A DNA stretch of 10,246 bases from Chitinophagaceae bacterium UBA2467 (GTDB taxonomy: Bacteria > Bacteroidota > Bacteroidia > Chitinophagales > Chitinophagaceae), in assembly GCA_002342205.1 (NCBI GenBank), contig DDPN01000037.1, positions 1,000 to 11,245 on the forward strand, given 5' to 3'. A program made the translations under genes and the position numbers. The notes under the pieces were generated by a model that was given only the letters and a program-made list of their open reading frames with translations, made no database searches and had not been told where the DNA came from. Shown here piece by piece: positions 8,292 through 10,246 of the stretch; position 1 is the first letter of the stretch; every line of letters begins with the position of its first letter.

Positions 8292-8299
8292 CAAAATTA
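8292..8299 (-). promoter_or_regulatory. Bacteroidota-type -7 promoter element for proline dehydrogenase
   Basis: The minus strand reads TAATTTTG, an exact match to the TAnnTTTG -7 consensus of the primary sigma factor in Bacteroidota. It ends 25 bases before the ATG of the proline dehydrogenase gene, which would give a short leader of roughly 20 nt. No good TTTG -33 element sits at the usual 17-23 base spacing; GTAAAG is the nearest candidate. The call therefore rests on the -7 box and on its location in the only real gap upstream of the gene. Confidence 0.45.
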
Positions 8300-8333
8300 G
8301 TAGTTGCCGCGCAGATACTTTACGGGTACTACT
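8299..8333. repeat. Imperfect dyad upstream of proline dehydrogenase
   Basis: Arms AGTAGT (8299-8304) and ACTACT (8328-8333) are perfectly complementary, with a further three possible pairs inside (8307-8309 with 8323-8325). The centre is GC-rich. The left arm shares one base with the -7 box, so the dyad covers the -7 to -40 region. It could be an operator, or an RNA hairpin at the 3' end of the upstream SDR transcript. It lacks a U tract on the minus strand, so it is not a standard intrinsic terminator. Confidence 0.3.
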
Positions 8334-9049
8334 CAAATTGCTTGGTGATTAAAGGGCTGTAAAACCAACTCACTTACGACTCCGCTAGCCGGCTGTTGGC
8401 ACAGAAACCAAATAGAGCGAGCGGCCTCCTCAGGTTGTATCATTTTTTCACGTTGCACTCTTAAATCAATGGTGTCCCAAAATCCCGAGTTGACACCTCC
8501 CATAAATACATTAGTAATTCGAATTTCTGTTCGCTTGATCTCTTCGCGCACACTTTGCATCATTCCTACTAATCCATATTTGGAAGCACTGTAAGCAGCG
8601 GCTCCAGCCATTGGTACTTTACCTAAGACGCCGGGAATATTTATAATCAATCCCTTTTTAGCGGTTTTCATAGCAGGAAGAAATGCTTTAAGCAACCTAT
8701 AAGGGGCCAGCAAATTGGTCTGCAAACTATTCAACATGTCTTCCTCTGTAAGCTGCTCTAATGGTTTTATGATACCAATACCAGCGGCATTAATCAGTAT
8801 ATCGATAGAAGGATAGAGCTCAAAATAAGCCTTGGCTAGTCTTTCACCAGCGTCTGGCATAGAGAGATCAACAGCTAAATACTGATTTGCAGCCAGTCCT
8901 AACTGCTGAGCGTTTGATTGGAGTGAATCGGTATTTCGGCCCGTGAGAAAAAGCTGGGCTCCACTTCCTTGCAAAAGGCGTGCTGTATTAAAACCAATAT
9001 CCCCGGTAGCGCCGGCAATAAGAATGTTTTTTCCGCGTAAAGACTCCAT
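8333..9049 (-). CDS. SDR-family NAD(P)-dependent oxidoreductase with Gly at the catalytic Ser position
   Basis: Classical-size short-chain dehydrogenase/reductase of 238 aa with unknown substrate. The Rossmann fold shows AGATGDIG (12-19), TGRN (36-39, where R38 suggests NADP preference), VDLS (60-63), INAAGIG (86-92), and TNLLAPY (111-117) with N112. The active site has YSASK (153-157) with Y153 and K157. The expected Ser 13 residues before Tyr is G140 in INIPGVLG, so the Asn-Ser-Tyr-Lys tetrad is incomplete. The ATG at 9049 is chosen over an in-frame TTG at 9070 because the fold begins directly after it and because the TTG lies inside an intergenic inverted repeat. It is divergent from the photolyase gene and 66 bases upstream of the proline dehydrogenase gene. 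A reductase with altered chemistry or a non-enzymatic role are both possible. Confidence 0.88.
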   Translation of the reverse strand: MESLRGKNILIAGATGDIGFNTARLLQGSGAQLFLTGRNTDSLQSNAQQLGLAANQYLAVDLSMPDAGERLAKAYFELYPSIDILINAAGIGIIKPLEQLTEEDMLNSLQTNLLAPYRLLKAFLPAMKTAKKGLIINIPGVLGKVPMAGAAAYSASKYGLVGMMQSVREEIKRTEIRITNVFMGGVNSGFWDTIDLRVQREKMIQPEEAARSIWFLCQQPASGVVSELVLQPFNHQAI

Positions 9050-9065
9050 CTGATTTTTTTTATAG

Positions 9066-9088
9066 AACAATCACAATGGATGATTGTT
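9066..9088. promoter_or_regulatory. Perfect 8-bp inverted repeat in the divergent spacer, candidate shared operator
   Basis: AACAATCA (9066-9073) and TGATTGTT (9081-9088) are exact reverse complements around a 7-base spacer. The repeat ends 19 bases before the photolyase ATG and begins 16 bases beyond the SDR ATG, so it is almost centred in the 58-base spacer. That geometry suits a dimeric regulator acting on both promoters. No TAnnTTTG box is seen on either strand of the spacer, so the promoters themselves are not identified. The regulator is not encoded in the window. Confidence 0.45.
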
Positions 9089-9107
9089 TAACTCCTAGCA
9101 GATTAAA

Positions 9108-10246
9108 ATGAAGACGTATACTATTTTATTTCCCCACCAGCTATTTTGGCCAAATCCCGCACTGATTAAGGGCCAAGAAGTTGTACTAATAGAGGAATTC
9201 TTATTCTTTTCACTCTACCCCTTTCACCAGCAAAAAATAGTGCTACACAGAGCCTCGATGAAGGCTTATCAAGAGTTACTGCAAAAAAATGGATACGCGG
9301 TCGTTTATATAGACGCGACTTCAAAAGATCATGACCTTACTATCTTTTTAAAAAATCAGACCAACAAAGGGCTAGACACACTACATTATATAGACCCTAT
9401 TGATGATTGGTTGCACAAAAAAATCCTACAGGCTAAAAATCTTAAACTAGTTCGTCATGATAGCCCGGGGTTTTTAAACAAACTGGAAGAAATCAATAAT
9501 TATTTCGACAAAAAGAAAACGTATTTCCAAACAGACTTTTACTGTTGGCAGCGAAAGCAACGAAAAATCCTAGTAGATGAAAAGGGAAAGCCAACAGGTG
9601 GTAAGTGGACCTTTGACGACGAAAACAGAAAGCGGTATCCATCTGGTTTAACTCCTCCTCCCCTTCCTACCTTAAAGACTTGTAAATACACCACTGAAGC
9701 GATTAAGTATGTAAAAGAGAATTTTGCTAAGAATCCAGGTGGTACAGAATCATTTATCTACCCAGTTACACACCAAGATGCAAAAGCCTGGCTGAAAGAT
9801 TTTATCAAAAACAGATTGCAGGATTTTGGCCCTTATGAAGATGCCATGTCCATGCAACAACCCTGGTTGCATCATTCGCTATTAAGCCCGTTGCTAAATA
9901 TTGGTTTATTACAACCCCACGAAATTATTACCGCTGCGCTTGAGGAGGCAAAAAAGAATAAGATCCCGCTTAACTCCTTAGAAGGATTTATCAGACAAAT
10001 CATTGGATGGAGAGAATTCATCAGAGCAGTTTATGAAATAGAAGGACGTCAACAACGCAGTCGCAACTATTGGGGCTTCAACCGAAAAATTCCTGCTTCT
10101 TTCTGGAATGGTACAACTGGCATTATTCCTATTGATCATCTTATTGGTCAATTACAAAAACATGCGTACACCCATCATATTGAGCGTTTAATGGTGCTTG
10201 GAAACTTTATGTTGCTTTGTGAGTTTGATCCCAATGAAGTTTATAG
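9108..10246 (+). CDS. Cryptochrome/photolyase-family protein, bacterial (6-4)/FeS-BCP type (3' truncated by window edge)
   Basis: Flavoprotein of the deoxyribodipyrimidine photolyase-related family, predicted to repair UV photoproducts in blue light or to sense light. The frame runs from the ATG at 9108 off the window end, giving 379 residues of an expected ~490-510. The N-terminal antenna domain begins MKTYTILFPHQLFWPNPAL; YPVTHQDAKAWLKDF (218-232) starts the helical FAD domain. FGPYEDAM (240-247), LLSPLLNIGLLQP (258-270), FIRQIIGWREFIRAVYE (294-310) and YTHHIERLMVLGNFMLL (354-370) are the family's FAD and active-site blocks. HHIER (356-360) matches the HHxxR motif of Agrobacterium PhrB, and W333 aligns with its electron-transfer Trp342. 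Only C146, C192 and C371 occur; position 341, where PhrB has ligand Cys350, is Pro. The start follows the divergent spacer. Repair versus signalling cannot be decided here. Confidence 0.9.
   Translation, partial: MKTYTILFPHQLFWPNPALIKGQEVVLIEEFLFFSLYPFHQQKIVLHRASMKAYQELLQKNGYAVVYIDATSKDHDLTIFLKNQTNKGLDTLHYIDPIDDWLHKKILQAKNLKLVRHDSPGFLNKLEEINNYFDKKKTYFQTDFYCWQRKQRKILVDEKGKPTGGKWTFDDENRKRYPSGLTPPPLPTLKTCKYTTEAIKYVKENFAKNPGGTESFIYPVTHQDAKAWLKDFIKNRLQDFGPYEDAMSMQQPWLHHSLLSPLLNIGLLQPHEIITAALEEAKKNKIPLNSLEGFIRQIIGWREFIRAVYEIEGRQQRSRNYWGFNRKIPASFWNGTTGIIPIDHLIGQLQKHAYTHHIERLMVLGNFMLLCEFDPNEVY

Noticed and set aside
9050..9070. TTG start at 9070 adding seven residues to the SDR
   Set aside because: The extra residues are lysine-rich and precede the normal SDR N terminus. 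The TTG lies in the inverted repeat, and the ATG at 9049 directly precedes the Rossmann fold.
1..10246. CRISPR array, tRNA/rRNA genes, insertion sequences, toxin-antitoxin or defence genes
   Set aside because: No repeat-spacer pattern, RNA gene signature, transposase or terminal repeats were seen. Nearly every base belongs to housekeeping-type genes.

Overview
The window is an ordinary chromosomal stretch of a Bacteroidota bacterium, probably a Chitinophagia/Chitinophagaceae relative. This is inferred from four things: moderate, AT-leaning composition, A-rich start regions without clear Shine-Dalgarno motifs, a TAnnTTTG-type -7 promoter element, and the protein types (an RsmF-like NSUN methyltransferase with a PUA-like tail, a three-gene split transhydrogenase, and a GHGVHSPF-type methyltransferase). 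No database search was possible. Coding density is very high. No gene-free stretch exceeds about 70 bases, and I saw no tRNA, rRNA, CRISPR array, insertion sequence or other mobile element.

Layout. The left edge (1-636, + strand) is the 3' two thirds of fmt, methionyl-tRNA formyltransferase. It converges with a gap of one base on a long minus-strand run from 8266 down to 638. In transcription order the run is: proline dehydrogenase, thyA, folA, a class I SAM methyltransferase of unknown substrate, pntAA, pntAB, pntB, and an RsmF-like rRNA m5C methyltransferase. Spacings within the run are 8-18 bases except for 45 bases before pntAA, so it may be one transcript or two (proDH-thyA-folA-MT and pnt-rsmF). 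A TAATTTTG -7 element lies just upstream of proDH. Upstream of that is an SDR oxidoreductase (8333-9049, minus). It is transcribed divergently from a cryptochrome/photolyase gene (9108 to the right edge, plus, 3' truncated). The 58-base divergent spacer carries a perfect 8-bp inverted repeat placed almost symmetrically between the two starts.

Functionally, thyA and folA form the classic dTMP/tetrahydrofolate cycle. The Pnt complex is a membrane proton-translocating transhydrogenase that makes NADPH, which folA and other reductases use. Fmt and RsmF serve translation. ProDH feeds electrons from proline to the quinone pool. The photolyase and SDR look like a separate light/DNA-damage-associated pair.

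I found no clear undescribed multi-gene system. Three points deserve a second look. The photolyase matches the bacterial (6-4)/FeS-BCP family (HHxxR motif) but lacks a cysteine at the expected first iron-sulfur ligand position. The SDR has glycine where the catalytic serine should be. The inverted repeat between these two genes could be a shared operator.
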